A DNA stretch of 64,000 bases from Bipolaris cookei (Eukaryota; Ascomycota; Dothideomycetes; Pleosporales; Pleosporaceae), in contig NRSV01000070.1 of assembly GCA_002286855.1 (NCBI GenBank), forward strand, positions 1 through 64,000, in the 5' to 3' direction. This document shows, in pieces, positions 10,160-21,477 of the stretch; positions within the stretch are counted from its first letter, which is position 1; the number at the start of each line of letters is the position of its first letter. The notes beneath the pieces were generated by a model that was given only the letters and a program-made list of their open reading frames with translations, made no database searches and was not told the DNA's origin. The translations under genes were made by a program, and so were the position numbers.

Positions 10160-10431
10160 CGTCGTAGACTATGCAAGAATACATCGACATGAATTATATC
10201 CGATGTTATGCCAGGACATATTGGCATGGATTAAAGCCGGTGTGTGTCGATATTCTACATGTAACAAGCCCCTGAAATGGTTGTGTACAAAAGACAGTTG
10301 TAGAGAGCACAACATCAAAAAGACAAGAAGAAGATCATACATACAAGACACAATACACACATCAATTCAACGCACGTACGCGTGCGACAAACAACAACCT
10401 CCATTTTCTCACCGCACCTACGCGTGCGACA
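10160..10431 (+). mobile_element. Solo LTR, family 1, without target duplication
   Basis: Runs from CGTCGTAGACTATGC to ACCTACGCGTGCGACA. It has fewer U3 repeat units than the full copies. Flanks GACAT (left) and GCTGT (right) do not match, and the flanking transposase pieces point toward each other. This fits recombination between two LTRs and not a simple insertion. Confidence 0.8.
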
Positions 10432-12403
10432 GCTGTATATACGTAATATTTTGGTAGAATACTAAATAGACCCTTGCAAAAAGTTTGTACTACCTGAATT
10501 TTGACGGAAGAGTGATGGTGCGGCCACGTGACGTGGTGCGCGGTGGTTCTGGCGATGCCTGCCTGTACGGCTGCACTAGAAGCTGCACCACTGATTGCAC
10601 CACCACCACTAACCTTCTGGCGCTTCTGAGGCTTAGATAGAGCTCTTAAAACTTTATGCTTGCCTTTTTGGGAAGTTTGGATAGCTTTTTGACGGTCTCT
10701 CTCCTCTTTTTTACGCTGGTTTTCGGCCCTCTTTGCGGCGGCATTGGGAGCTCTCTCGGCCATCTCCCTCTGCCGTCTTTTCCTCGCCTTCACCCACTCC
10801 TCTGCCCTCTCCTTGGTAAGCTTTTGCTTTAGCAGCTTATTAACTTCTTGAAGACGCTTTGTCTCAGCCTTTTCAAGCTCTTTCTGGTGTTCTTCTGCCT
10901 CTCTGGTGGCTAGAGTGGCCCAATCTTGGCGTACACTTCGAGGTGAGTAGAATGTAGCTCCACCGGTACGCCGATTTGAGACAGAAAGCGGGAGGGCTTT
11001 ACCATAGCTCTTACCCTTATTTTTGGTGGCAAGAGATGCCTGTAACTCCTGTATTTCTAGCTTCTGAAGCTTGCTTTTGGTGGTGAGCCGATGGATCACA
11101 GCCGTGAGCTCTCTAGCCACATTCTCGCTGGTTTCCTTCACTGCTTCTGCCAGCAATCGTTGTATACGGGCCCAATCAGTTGGAGAGAGTTGAGATAGAG
11201 CTTCTTGATCGGCCTGATCAGTCTGCTCGGGTAGTGTATGGGGCTGAAACTTGATCAGCACTGGTCTCAGATCCCTTGGCCATACGCCTGTAGCTTTGAA
11301 GCTTGATAGTATGTTCTTTTCAGTGAAGCTTCTAGTGTATGCCGATCAGAAGAGGTGAAAAAATTCTGCTTTCCGCACTGGTAATCGGCCCTGGCTGGCT
11401 TGTTGATGCCGAGTAAGTTCGGGCGAATAGGCAGCTGAAAGTGGCCTGAACAAGCCAACATCTAATGGCTGAAGCGTATGGGTTGAATGAGGTGAAAATA
11501 CAGCTATAATAATCCGATTTTTGGTGGCGTACTCAGTAAACTTCATCGTAACATGGCTCCCACGGCCGTGAAGTATGAGAAGACGCCATTTCCTTCGAGC
11601 TTTGGCCTTAGTATACCGATCAAATACGTCACGTAAACATGCCAGCCCGTAGTCTTCATTGGCCCAGCCAGATGGAGTAGACGCCACATGAGCCAGGTGT
11701 TCACTGGCCCGTATATCATCTACCCAAGTATCCCGAATGTTACTACTCTCTGCAGCGTAGATGATAGCTGGTGGAAGAGCTGATCCATCGGCATAAATAG
11801 TGGCTAAGATAGTTATCCACTCTCTGTTACCATAGTGGGTGAAGGTCTTAGCTGTACCGGCCATGAATGTTGACTTTGAGAACACTCTCTTCATCCGTCC
11901 GATCACACCAATCATGAAGCCTTTCTCATCCATATTGTACGTATGCCGCTCCTCTATGTGATGACGATCCATTATACGGTACAACTCATCATAGTACTGC
12001 GTATATTTGAGCCCATGGTCAGCGTTGTGGCGTGAACGATCTACAGGAGTAGCTTATTTTGAGATAAGATGAATGTTGTTTTGGTTGATGAAGCGTGTAA
12101 CCCAGCTCTCTGAGAGGGCTCTTCCAGCTATCTCACTGCCGAGATTTTGTATCATATCCCTTGTAGAAGCTAGGCCTTGCTTACTAAGGCTTTTAATATA
12201 CTCTACAAGCTGTTGTTGTTGCGCGGCGTCAAGAGCTTTTAGATGCTCGTATTTGGTCTCACGCGTTGATGAGATGGCTTGGTGCCTTCAGCTGACCGCA
12301 GTTCGTGACCCCCCCCCCACTTGGCAGCAACTTTGCTATACGAGAGCTGTTCTCCTGGTTCTTGCGATTCAAATTCTTCAACAACTGAAGCAATCGGATC
12401 CAT
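10432..12403 (-). pseudogene. Fot1/pogo-type transposase, nearly full length but broken
   Basis: ATG at 12403 (MDPIASVVEEFESQEPGEQL). The N-terminal HTH is disrupted at a C-run near 12,309-12,318, and the frame resumes as LVEYIKSLSKQGLASTRDMI. A TAA follows at LISK-stop-ATPVDRSRHNAD. The DDE core is otherwise well kept: first Asp in YNMDEKGFMIG, GNREWITI, and third region THTLQPLDVGLFRPLS; the second region reads LILHGRGSH, where LILDGHGSH is usual, so Asp has become His. TGA replaces Trp in FFHLF-stop-SAYTRSF. The C-terminus (11261-10500) is a long basic coiled coil. At least three inactivating changes are seen. Confidence 0.87.
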
Positions 12404-12612
12404 ATTGGTGGAGTTATGGCCTATTGAAGTTTGAGGCCAGTTTGGTGTTCTGGTGCGGGGTGTGCGCCAGCTGAACATGTGCGCCAGGTGCACTGACACG
12501 GTAGTAGTGGTCGTTCCGCCTGTTGATCGCCACTAAAATGATTGTGCAGTAGGTGTGTATCCGCCTTTAGTTATCGTAGCTGATGCTCACTAAGGAGTGT
12601 GTAGAATAGAAG

Positions 12613-12922
12613 TGTCGCACGCGTAGGTGCGGTGAGAAAATGAAGGTTGTTGTTTGTTGCACGCGTACGTGCGTTGAATTGATGTGTGTATTGTGTGTCT
12701 TGTATGTATGATCTTCTACTTCTCCTTTGATGTTGTGCTCTCTACAACTGTCTTTTGTACACGACCATTGCAGGGGCTTGTTACATGTAGAATATCGACA
12801 TACATGGGCTGTAGTCCATGCCGATATATCCTGGCATAGTGTTGGCCGTAATTCATGCCGAGATGTCCTGGCATAACATCGGATGTAACTCATATCGATA
12901 TATCCTTGCATAGTCTGCGACA
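12613..12922 (-). mobile_element. Solo LTR, family 1, full copy with AGAAG target duplication
   Basis: On the minus strand it starts TGTCGCAGACTATGC and ends CGCGTGCGACA: TG...CA termini, 310 bp. AGAAG lies directly on both sides (12608-12612 and 12923-12927). Near the LTR start are three 37-bp tandem units, and near its end two imperfect palindromes around ACGCGT. No internal retrotransposon region adjoins it. Confidence 0.93.
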
Positions 12923-12999
12923 AGAAGACATAGGAAAGAGAAGAGAGAAGAGAGAGAGAAGATAGGAAGATAGGAAAAGTCTTACAAGTATAGGCTCTA

Positions 13000-14571
13000 G
13001 TGAGGCCTACATATTGTGCTATAGAAACCTGTGACTTCTAGGAAAGCAGCAAAGTCCTCTGGCTCTTCCCAGAGCGTCTGAAGGTACTTAGTTGCTTTGC
13101 TAGGTGTCCTAAGCGGTGTTGATGGCCGTCTTGGCCATCGCCGGAAAACATTTGCTGTTGTGGTTTTCCGGCATAGTGCGATGTGCAAGGAAGTCTTTGG
13201 GCGCCCGCAGGAGCACTTCAGAGTCGCTTTGTCATAGTGGAACTTCTGGTGATACCATGCAAAGTCTCCATGGCTTGTTCGGATTGCTAGCGGTCTTGCT
13301 AGGGTTCGGCTTGTTAGCTCTAGCTCCTTGGGTGGTCGGATGGGTTGGTACGGTAGCTTCCACTGTGTGTACCAGTTGGAAAGCTTGCTCTTGGCGCTAT
13401 TTCACCAAGCTGCTCTAGCTGTGGCTAGTTGTGCCTTCCTGATCGTGCGTATCCCCGATACTGTCGGTTGTGCTGCTAGTCCGAATGGAGTAGAAGGTTC
13501 TTTCGCCTCCGCATCTGCAAGGCTGTCTGCTGCTTCGTTGCCTTCAATATTAGTGTGTCCTGGTGCCCATCGGATCTTGACATCAGGCATTGTGTCCATT
13601 ATCTCCTGGCATTGAAGAAACGCCCATTGTGAGGAGTTTGAGGCTGTCCCGCGCAGACACCAGATTACTGAAGTGCTGTCTATACACATATAAACCGCAT
13701 CTGTTGGTCTTGCTATCTGGGCTGCGTGCTTAAGCGCTCTACATGCCCCAATCGCTTCGGCATCAAAAACATGTGATAGCGGGTGGAGAGACCCGCGTCC
13801 TGTGGTTATCTTTTCTTGGGCCCGGTATATGGTATACCCATAGGTGAATCTCTTTTTCCTTTCACAGTGCTGTTCCGATCCATCAGAGAAGATTGTTATC
13901 GTGCTGCTAGTTAGAGAGGCCCACCATTCTTTGAATTCTTTCGCACCCATTTTCTTCTCCATTCCTAGCGTCGGATCTGTGCGGCACCCTTGCGAGAAGT
14001 GCGGCGCTATTAGAGCTGGCCGGGGGATGGCTGGCAGAAGTAGGCCTAGCCTCTGGATCTTAGTTCTTGGTTGTTGCCTCCCCCCTACCCTAGTGCCAGA
14101 CCGATTGTGTGGTACAGCTGCCCTGTGGGTGAGAGGGTGCTGATGGTCTATTGTCTGGAGTCGCAGCGCGAGACGCCACCTAGCCTCTTCAAGTGCAACT
14201 TCCGCTGATGGTATCCCAGCTTCTCTAAAGAGAATTGGAAGGGGTGTGGTTTTATATACTGGTAGTACTGCTCTTACAGCCTGTATAAGCATAGTCTGGA
14301 TAGCTGTGATATGCTGTCCAACTCTCGTGCTCACAGAGATAGGGTTGTCCTTTCTTCTCGTTCTCGGGTTTCTTGTTCGTCCTTCATACCAAGCCTCTGT
14401 TCCGTACAGTAGTGAAGGTAACACGCATTTTGTTACTAGTTTTCGCATAGCATCTGGGGGCGGGCCATGAGCTGTGTTCGCGAGGCCTCTTAGGTGACTA
14501 TCAAGCTTCTTGGTGGCTGCTGCTCTATAGGCGACGTGGTGCTTAGAGGTAAGCTGGCGGTCAAACCACAC
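13000..14571 (-). pseudogene. LINE ORF2 C-terminal part: RT end, RNase H, CCHC-like tail
   Basis: The frame 14571-13402 starts in the thumb of the reverse transcriptase (WFDRQLTSKHHVAYRAAATKK) and contains an RNase H domain with its expected carboxylates: IFSDGS, FDAEAIGA, CIDSTSV and GHTNIEGNEAAD. After a frame change the protein continues as HGDFAWYHQKFHYDKATLKC, then CSCGRPKTSLHIALC (Cys/His cluster), and ends near 13,000. RNase H removes RNA from the hybrid during target-primed reverse transcription. Confidence 0.85.
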
Positions 14572-14736
14572 TCCAAGCCATCGTAGTACTGTTTGTGATC
14601 TATCTGCAGCTGGCGCAATTGGTTCTAGCGTTGTTGCGTCGGATAAAGGTATGCTTGGGGAGTAGCTGTCTTGCTGGTGGGTAATGTGGATCGCCTCTAG
14701 CTTCTCTGGGGCAAAGGTAACCTTATTCTGTGCACC

Positions 14737-15770
14737 TCACTGGTTGATTGCTTGTATATCCCCTGCTAGTAGCTGGACATTTTCGTCTAGGGTCTTTGAT
14801 GCTCTATAGATATTAATATCATCTGCATATCCGAAGCGTAGCGTATTGTCCTGATTAAGAAGCTTGGCTAGATAAAGTGTGTACAGAATTGGTGACAGTG
14901 GGGATCCTTGTGGTGTGCCGTAGGCTACTAGGTGGCGTGACGTAATCTCGTTGCCTAGTCGTACCTGTACATAACGGTCTGATAAGAAAGAGTCAACAAA
15001 CCGGACACAGGCTGGTGGCCAGCCTTGCTGGGCCATCCGGTGTAGCAACCGGTCCTCGAGAAGCGCGTTGAATGCTCCCTGCACGTCCATCGTGACCATA
15101 GTCATGCGTTTGCCTACTGCCAGAGCCTGTTCTACATCGTGCGTGAATGCCGATACAGTGTCCATAGCTGATCGCTTTGGGACAGCTCCTACGTGCTGTG
15201 GGCTGACGATATCGTGCATCACTGCTGTTGTAGCAATTCTTCTTGCCATTAGGCATTCCAGCCCCTTGCCAATGCATGAGAGTAGGGCTATCGGCCACAT
15301 TAACAGTGCTGACGTACGGTCTTTTTTGCGGCTTTTGGTACCATTTTTACTTCTGCTACGCGCCAGCAGCTTGGGTAGAACTCTAGCTCTAGGCATCTCT
15401 GATATATTGCACGAACGAGGTTTCTGATATCTGCCCAGCACGCCTTAAGTAACCGTACCGTTATTCCATCTGCACCTGGCGATATGATAGCTACGCCAAT
15501 GGCATAGCGCTCTGCTTCCTCATTCGATACTTTAGTTTCCCACGGTAGCGGGTTTTGAGTGTATTCCTCTGCTTCTGGTGGTTCTGGCAGATCATCTGCG
15601 TTGTTGAATTGGTCTAGTAGTTCTCTGCGTAAGGCCTCAGCCTTCTCTGCTGTATCTGTGATAGTTTCGCCATTTACTACTAGTGGGGAGTCTTGTTGGT
15701 TTGGTAAAAGCTTGTACCATCTGGCTAGGCTGTAGAGGTCTGAGTCTGTCTTAATGCCGTCTATCAGGTC
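14737..15770 (-). pseudogene. LINE ORF2 reverse transcriptase core
   Basis: The frame 15441-14737 shows RT motifs in order: MTMVTMDVQGAFNALLEDRL (first catalytic Asp), YGTPQGSPLSPILYTLYLA, and FGYADDINIY, the catalytic YADD box. Upstream, 15,770-15,441 also reads as RT fingers and linker but in changed frames. The catalytic residues survive; frame breaks prevent a full protein. Confidence 0.85.
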
Positions 15771-16820
15771 TCACCAGTATGCCTTCTTTGTTCGGCGCAT
15801 TGTCTTTAGGAACTCTCTGGTTGCCTCTGTTGGTGGAGTCCCTATTCCCGTATGGTCTCGCAGGTGCCGCCGGTACGCTGTCTGGCATTCTGTCGTCCAC
15901 CATGGCGCCGCTTGAATTTTTTCCCTCTCTCTAACGCCTACTGTCTGGATTGCCTCTTCTATCGCTTGTATAAGGTCTTGGATTATCATTTGTAGTTGGA
16001 TTTGGTTGCTGGCTCTTGCCGGATCCCTAATACCTATGATATTCAGGCTTACTAGCTTTGTGGACCTTTCTAGGTGTCTCTCTAGTACTTTGTGCTTCTT
16101 TGGATCTTCTGCTGCCAGTCCTCGGGCTGGTAATGTCGTGACCTGTGTTGCGTGGTCTGAGCCAGAGTGCATGTCCGGCCGTACCACTGTGTCGGAAAAG
16201 GGAATGTTTGAGAGTATTAGGTTTATTACATGGCCAGCTCAATGAGTTGGCACTCCTGGCTGCCCGGTAAAGTCCATGGCGTGAGTCCGGGCCCCGCGTG
16301 CGAGCTCTGACCCGCCTCCTGTGGTCACCGAGCCAGGCTCGAAACTCTCGTGCCTTGCATTCATATCCCCTTCAATAACGCATCTGCATGGTGGTGTCAG
16401 TTCCTGTATGTAGGTGACTGCTGATTTCAGTGCCTCTCGGCTCTGGTACACGTTAAGTATAACGTATCCGTTCACTTCTGTCCAGAGTATGTCTCGCGTA
16501 ACTCTAGGTAGCACTTTAGTTCTTAAATTAACGCCTTTGGAGGTGTAGGTAAGCACCTGTGGCCTTTCGTTCTCGCGTTCCTCCCTGCTATCCCATGCTA
16601 TCACAGGCGTGTGCATGTGGTACCCTGGATGGTTTTTAGTTACAGTTCCTGGTAGTGTCCATGGCCCCTGGATGCATATCACGTCGATTTTTCATCTGAG
16701 GCGCGGCACAGTATAGTGTCGTGGCATTCTGTGATTTTGCCTACGTTCTCCCATGCTATTCGTAGCTGCTTCCAGCCTGGGCAGTGCTGCCTGTTGTATC
16801 GTATTGGTTGACGTCCTACC
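15771..16820 (-). pseudogene. LINE ORF2 AP-type endonuclease domain
   Basis: The N-terminal part of ORF2 begins near 16,820 (IRYNRQHCPGWKQLRIAWEN). After a frameshift near 16,690 it continues as DVICIQGPW, TEVNGYVILNVYQSR and the nuclease signature CVIEGDMNARH; past another frameshift (about 16,240) the closing GSDHATQ motif appears. This domain nicks target DNA to prime reverse transcription. Several breaks make it inactive. Confidence 0.8.
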
Positions 16821-18650
16821 ATTGTAATGTGTCTTCATTCATTTCTGTATCTTCTATAGTAGAGGATAGGCCAGCTTGTATCATGGCTTCTGGCGGTGTA
16901 GACATTATGTGCTCTGTCGTTAGGCTTCTTGTTGAGAGTGCTGCTAGACTTAGACTCTCTCTTGGGGCTGCAGCACGGCGAGGTCGACGGCTCTGAGGCT
17001 TCTGGGATGTTGTAGTCGTGACTGTAATTGTATCGGTGTCTATAGGTGTGATTGTGGCTGTAGCGGTATCTGTTCCTGTTAGTGTTTCTTCTTGTTGGGT
17101 TCTTTTTGCTTGTCTTGATTGCGTAGCTCGCAGTAGCGGCTGCCGGAGCGCAGGTTGACTATCCTGGTTTGGCTGTTCTTCTGCGATGACAATAGGCTCA
17201 GCAACCGTGTCTCCTTTGTCCTGGGTCTGCCCAATTCTTTGGTAGGCACGATTTCTAGCTTTGCGTACACTCTGTAGCTGTTTGCTTGTTAGCCGGATAA
17301 GCTTGCCTTGGTAGTAGTATGGTTTCGCTGGACAGTTCTTATCCGTCGCGGAATGTGGTCCGTGGCAGTTAGCACAGCGGGCTCGCTGCGCACAGCCTGT
17401 GCCTATGGGCCCGTTATGCCCTGCTGCCAGCTGGCCGCAGTTGTCACAGCGTGCTACACGCGTGCACCTAGGCTTGTTGCAGTAACCCTGGCATCCCGGG
17501 TTGTGGGTGGTCACTGGTGGGTTTTTCTTGATCTCTTTTGCCCACTCGTTCCAAATATCCGGAATGGGCGTACTCGTTCGGCAAAGGATATTATCCAGGT
17601 CATCGTACCAAACCTGTCTGGACCGTGTCTAGATTGTTTGCAGGTTCGCGGCTTTACTCCTGTCTGGGAATAAACTTCCTCTGCAATATTTTCTTCGCTG
17701 ATTGGCATTGCTGCGTCTCCGCCTATGTGGAGTCCTATAAGAGCCGCCTCTACACGCTGCACTGCGTAGTTGATCCATTTCTCCGGGAGCTGGAATCCGA
17801 CTGCTCCCAGAGTTTCTAGCATAACTTCAACGTTATCTGGCTGCAACAGGCGGCTCTTGATAGTGTCATTGGCTGGTGTGAGTGCCCAGCCTGCTTTTGT
17901 CGTTGTGAGTCTTGGGATGTCTTGCGGAGTGAGGTTATGAATCCTTGCGCATAGAGCTTTTCGCATTACAAAGGGCGAAGGCTGTTTTATTCTCTGTGCT
18001 TTAGATAGCTGGAAAAGAATTCGGCTATCTGGTACGAGCTTATTCAGCGGCTTATTCAGGGTTATTCCGTTTTGGTGGTTTGCTGCCGTCTTAATTATAG
18101 CGGCACCCCTTTCCTGCTTAGAGTGGCTGTTAGGGGGTCTTGCAACGTCCGCATATGTGCGTGTAGGTTTAGACCCAGCGTCGCTTGCAGGCTGGGGTGG
18201 GTCGTGGATGGATGGTGGATAGAGATCTTTAGGGCATACACCACGCGTTGCTGTAGTTCTTGTGCGACCAAACGCTCAGCCATGCTGGTGTAACTTTCTA
18301 GGCAATGGTCAATCGCGTTCACGATAGGCCTAGCTGTGATGATACTGTGTCTAGTTGTGGCGGCCTCTTGGGCTGCCGTGATCTTCTCCGTAACCGCGCC
18401 CGTCACCAGTTGTCTCTTGTTAGCACTGCCACCGAACGATATAGGTATAGGCGCTGCTTCGGCTTGCCTGTGTCTTTTTGTAGTGCGTAGGTTAGCTAGG
18501 CTAGGGGTATTTGGGTTCTCAGGGCGCGTGTGCGCGGCTTCTGGAGGCCGGAATGTCTGCCCTGGGGTACCCCTGGCACCGCCATCTCTCTACCAGAGGA
18601 AGGGCTGCGCTCAATATGGGTTGTGAGCTGCCTTATTAGGCGCTTTAAGA
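16816..18650 (-). pseudogene. LINE ORF1, gag-like protein with CCHC knuckles
   Basis: The frames 17966-17511 and 17514-16816 together encode an ORF1-type RNA-binding protein: a central domain (MRKALCARIHNLTPQDIPRL...), then Cys-rich knuckles such as CDNCGQLAAGHNGPIGTGC and CANCHGPHSATDKNC, then a low-complexity Thr-rich tail. The N-terminal part (18,650-17,970) is readable only through several stops. ORF1 proteins package LINE RNA. Confidence 0.75.
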
Positions 18651-19664
18651 GTGATTTCTAACAAAAATTGGATTGTTTTGAAGGGTACCATAAAATTACA
18701 AAGCTGGTGTTCGGTGGCCCTCCCCGCGGAGAAACTTCCGGAATGCCTACTCTTTACTTCAAATTAACATTTGGAGATGCCTATCCTAGACTTTGATATC
18801 TTGATTTCTTGTGTGCTTGCCTGGACGAACAGGGGGTACTAGCAGAGGGTTGATGAACATTGTCAGCAGAACGACCAGCAGGACATTTAATACCACACTC
18901 TCAATAATCGGAGGGCACTGTACTAAAAGAACTGCAGTTGCAGAGCTTCAGCGCGTTGAGCTTGAGCTCGTACAGGTCATGTGGCGCGATTGCGAAGGTA
19001 CGGACGAGAAAGTGTCTCGTCACCTAGGGCGTCTCGTTATCCAGGGATGCACCTTACATACAAGTTGTCGCGTACGCGTAGTAGATAGATTGTAACACAG
19101 TGGATATGTCGAATAGTAGACGTTAGAATTACCCAACTTGCCACTCCTACTAAGTTATCTATAGTAGTCATACTGCTAGAGGGACCTTGTTTTAACAATA
19201 ATAATAATAAAGTACCTCTATGGAGCAATACCAATAAAGGCAGGTTTAGCGAGCCACTAAGGATGCCAACAGTTAGCCCCATCAGGTCCCGCCTCAGGTC
19301 CCGCCTCAGGTCCCGCCTCAAGTTCCACGTCCCGCCTCACGTGCTATCATACCCTCTTTACAGATAAAAGGAAATGAAAGGGAATCTATACGAGATTTAT
19401 CGCAAGCGACTAAACGAGCGCGGCCAGAATGGGCGTTGTGTTGCCAATCTCAGATGTAACGAGATACCTGAAACACCCAGGAAGCAGTATGCAACACATT
19501 TCAATGAAAAGAATACCAAACAAAAAGAGGCGCGCAAATGGGAAAAACTTTCCAAGAGTCAGTATGACAGTCTCGATGTAACGCGTCAATTTCCATCAGC
19601 TTCAGAAGCACCAGCGCCCACATCTTCCCTCGACGCACCAAAGCCATATCAAAAACTGGTACTT
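18651..19664. other. Unassigned repeat-like spacer
   Basis: No recognisable protein. Three perfect copies of the 12-mer AGGTCCCGCCTC lie at 19,284-19,319, with a fourth decayed copy just after. A plus-strand frame from 19,374 (MKGNLYEIYRKRLNERGQNG) runs into the duplicated segment and matches nothing I know. It differs from the equivalent flank of copy 1. Confidence 0.4.
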
Positions 19665-21420
19665 GGGCCCAGGGATGGCTCATCGCCATCCACCCTGCGT
19701 GTGGGCCCTCATGCAGCTCGGGCCCCCGAGCTCAACGATGATTCTATGCTTAACAATTACGCACCTTTTTAATTCACCTCTACGCCACCAAATATACAAC
19801 TTTTTAAGCCAATCAAGATGCCGCAACGCGCTAGAGAGCCTACGCAAAACGAGAAATCCTCCAAAGCTATACTTGACTCCGCCGTTGAGCTCCAACAGCT
19901 CTGCAAGCCCAACGTCCGCAAGTACGCGCGCCTACGTAACTTGCTATATTAACGCCTACTTAGAGCTTACAACGGCGGCAACAACAGATCCACACGCGCG
20001 CCAACAAATAGAAAGCTTACAGACGTGCAAGAGGCCTCTCTTGTATACTATCTCGACGCTATCAACGCTATAGGCTTCGGCATAACCAGGTATATGGTAC
20101 AGGCTCAGGCCAATCACCTCTTACAACAAGACTTTGACGCCGCCAATAACGCTGATGCTGTTGGCGATGAGCTTATAGAGCCTCCTGTTGTTGGCAAAGA
20201 CTGGGCCCATCGCTGGCTTAAGCGCAATCCTAAGTATACAAGGCTAAAGAGCCAGCCTATTGAAGTCGCGCGTAAGCTGGCACAAAATCTGGAAGCCTTG
20301 CAACGCTGGTATGCAAATTTGAAAGAGCTAATTGATCTACTCGGCGTACAGGAGGGTGGTACGTACAATATGCACGAGACTGGCGTACGGATTGGCATCT
20401 CAAAGAAACAGGCAGTTTATACTCAATATGGACGCGACGTCCTAATGCCAACGTCTAATAATAGAGAGCTTGTTACCCTTGTAGAATGCATCTCAGCGTC
20501 TAGCTACTCAATCACACCTATGCTTATTGTCAAAGGTAAATCAATCTTTGATTATTGAGCGGTTGATCTTCCTGACGACCACCTTATAAACATCACTTCT
20601 TCAGGGTACTCTACAGATCTTGCGACTTTTTATTGAATTAAGCATTTTGAGCAGCAGACGAAGGATCTTAGGACAGGAGTATGGAGGCTCCTCCTGCTTG
20701 ATGGCCATGGATCTCACTGTACGCACGAGTTCTTAGAGTACTGTGAGCTCTACCGTATACTCGTAATTGCGCTCCCCCATATACAACACACTTGTTATAG
20801 CCGCTAGATTTGGGCTGCTTTTAGCCTTTGAAATGGTATCATGGAAAGACACTTGACTGGGCCACGCGTGCGGGTGCAAAGGATATCACAAAGGACGACT
20901 TTTTCTCTACAATTGACGAGATCCGACATCAGAAGTTCACATACAATACTATACGAAGTGGCTGGCGACGTACAGGGCTCTCTCCATGGGACCCAGAGGC
21001 TGCACTTGCTGCCGTCAGACTTATGGAAGTATCGCGCGTTGACTTAGCGTCACCAGACGTATACAATAACAACGATGCTGCTGGTGCTCCAGATAATCTA
21101 TTTCACAGTGCTGGGATAGATCTATTGTGGAGGATCCGACGTACGCCGTATGGGTTGGCCTAGCAGCGCGACAGCCCTTTGATCCGTACACAGTCTACAT
21201 AGCTACCCGCGAAGAGATAGCTTTCAAAGTACGTCAGCAACAAAGTAAAGCTCAGATAGAGCAGCAGGCTTCAATTGATATACAAAATACGCCTGAATCA
21301 AGCGATAATAGCTCTGCAGGCTACTCATCGCCGCTAACGCGCTTTTGTCACGGCAACTTTAGGGATGGCTTAATGGACGTAGAATAGATATATATATATA
21401 AGAGCTTGTTATAACGTGTT
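19665..21420 (+). repeat. 1,756-bp inverted duplicate, copy 2
   Basis: Reverse complement of 4,676-6,431 with the same length and the same translations, including the same stops. It abuts the Fot-type element that begins at about 21,421. The two copies enclose 13,233 bp. Confidence 0.93.
19818..21387 (+). pseudogene. Fot1/pogo-type transposase in duplicate copy 2
   Basis: Same gene as at 4709-6278 on the other strand, with ATG at 19818, the same TAA, the same two Trp-to-TGA stops, the same MHET at the first catalytic position, LLLLDGHGSH for the second, and the same frameshift before KWYHGKTLDW. Shared lesions mean the copying happened after inactivation. Confidence 0.85.
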
Positions 21421-21477
21421 CTACGGGCGAGCGCTGCACCCTACTAAACTTACATACCTCTCCCATCTTATTGTACA

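Larger units (their letters stand above)
12990..18650 (-). mobile_element. Degenerate Tad1-like LINE (non-LTR retrotransposon)
   Basis: On the minus strand the usual order is present: ORF1 with CCHC knuckles, then ORF2 with AP-type endonuclease, reverse transcriptase, RNase H and a terminal CCHC-like motif. Both ORFs carry stops and frameshifts. The 3' end is a purine-rich tract on the plus strand (about 12,934-12,979), next to a solo LTR. The 5' limit near 18,650 is approximate. Only one copy is in the window; the fragment at 28,380-28,640 is from a different lineage. Confidence 0.85.
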
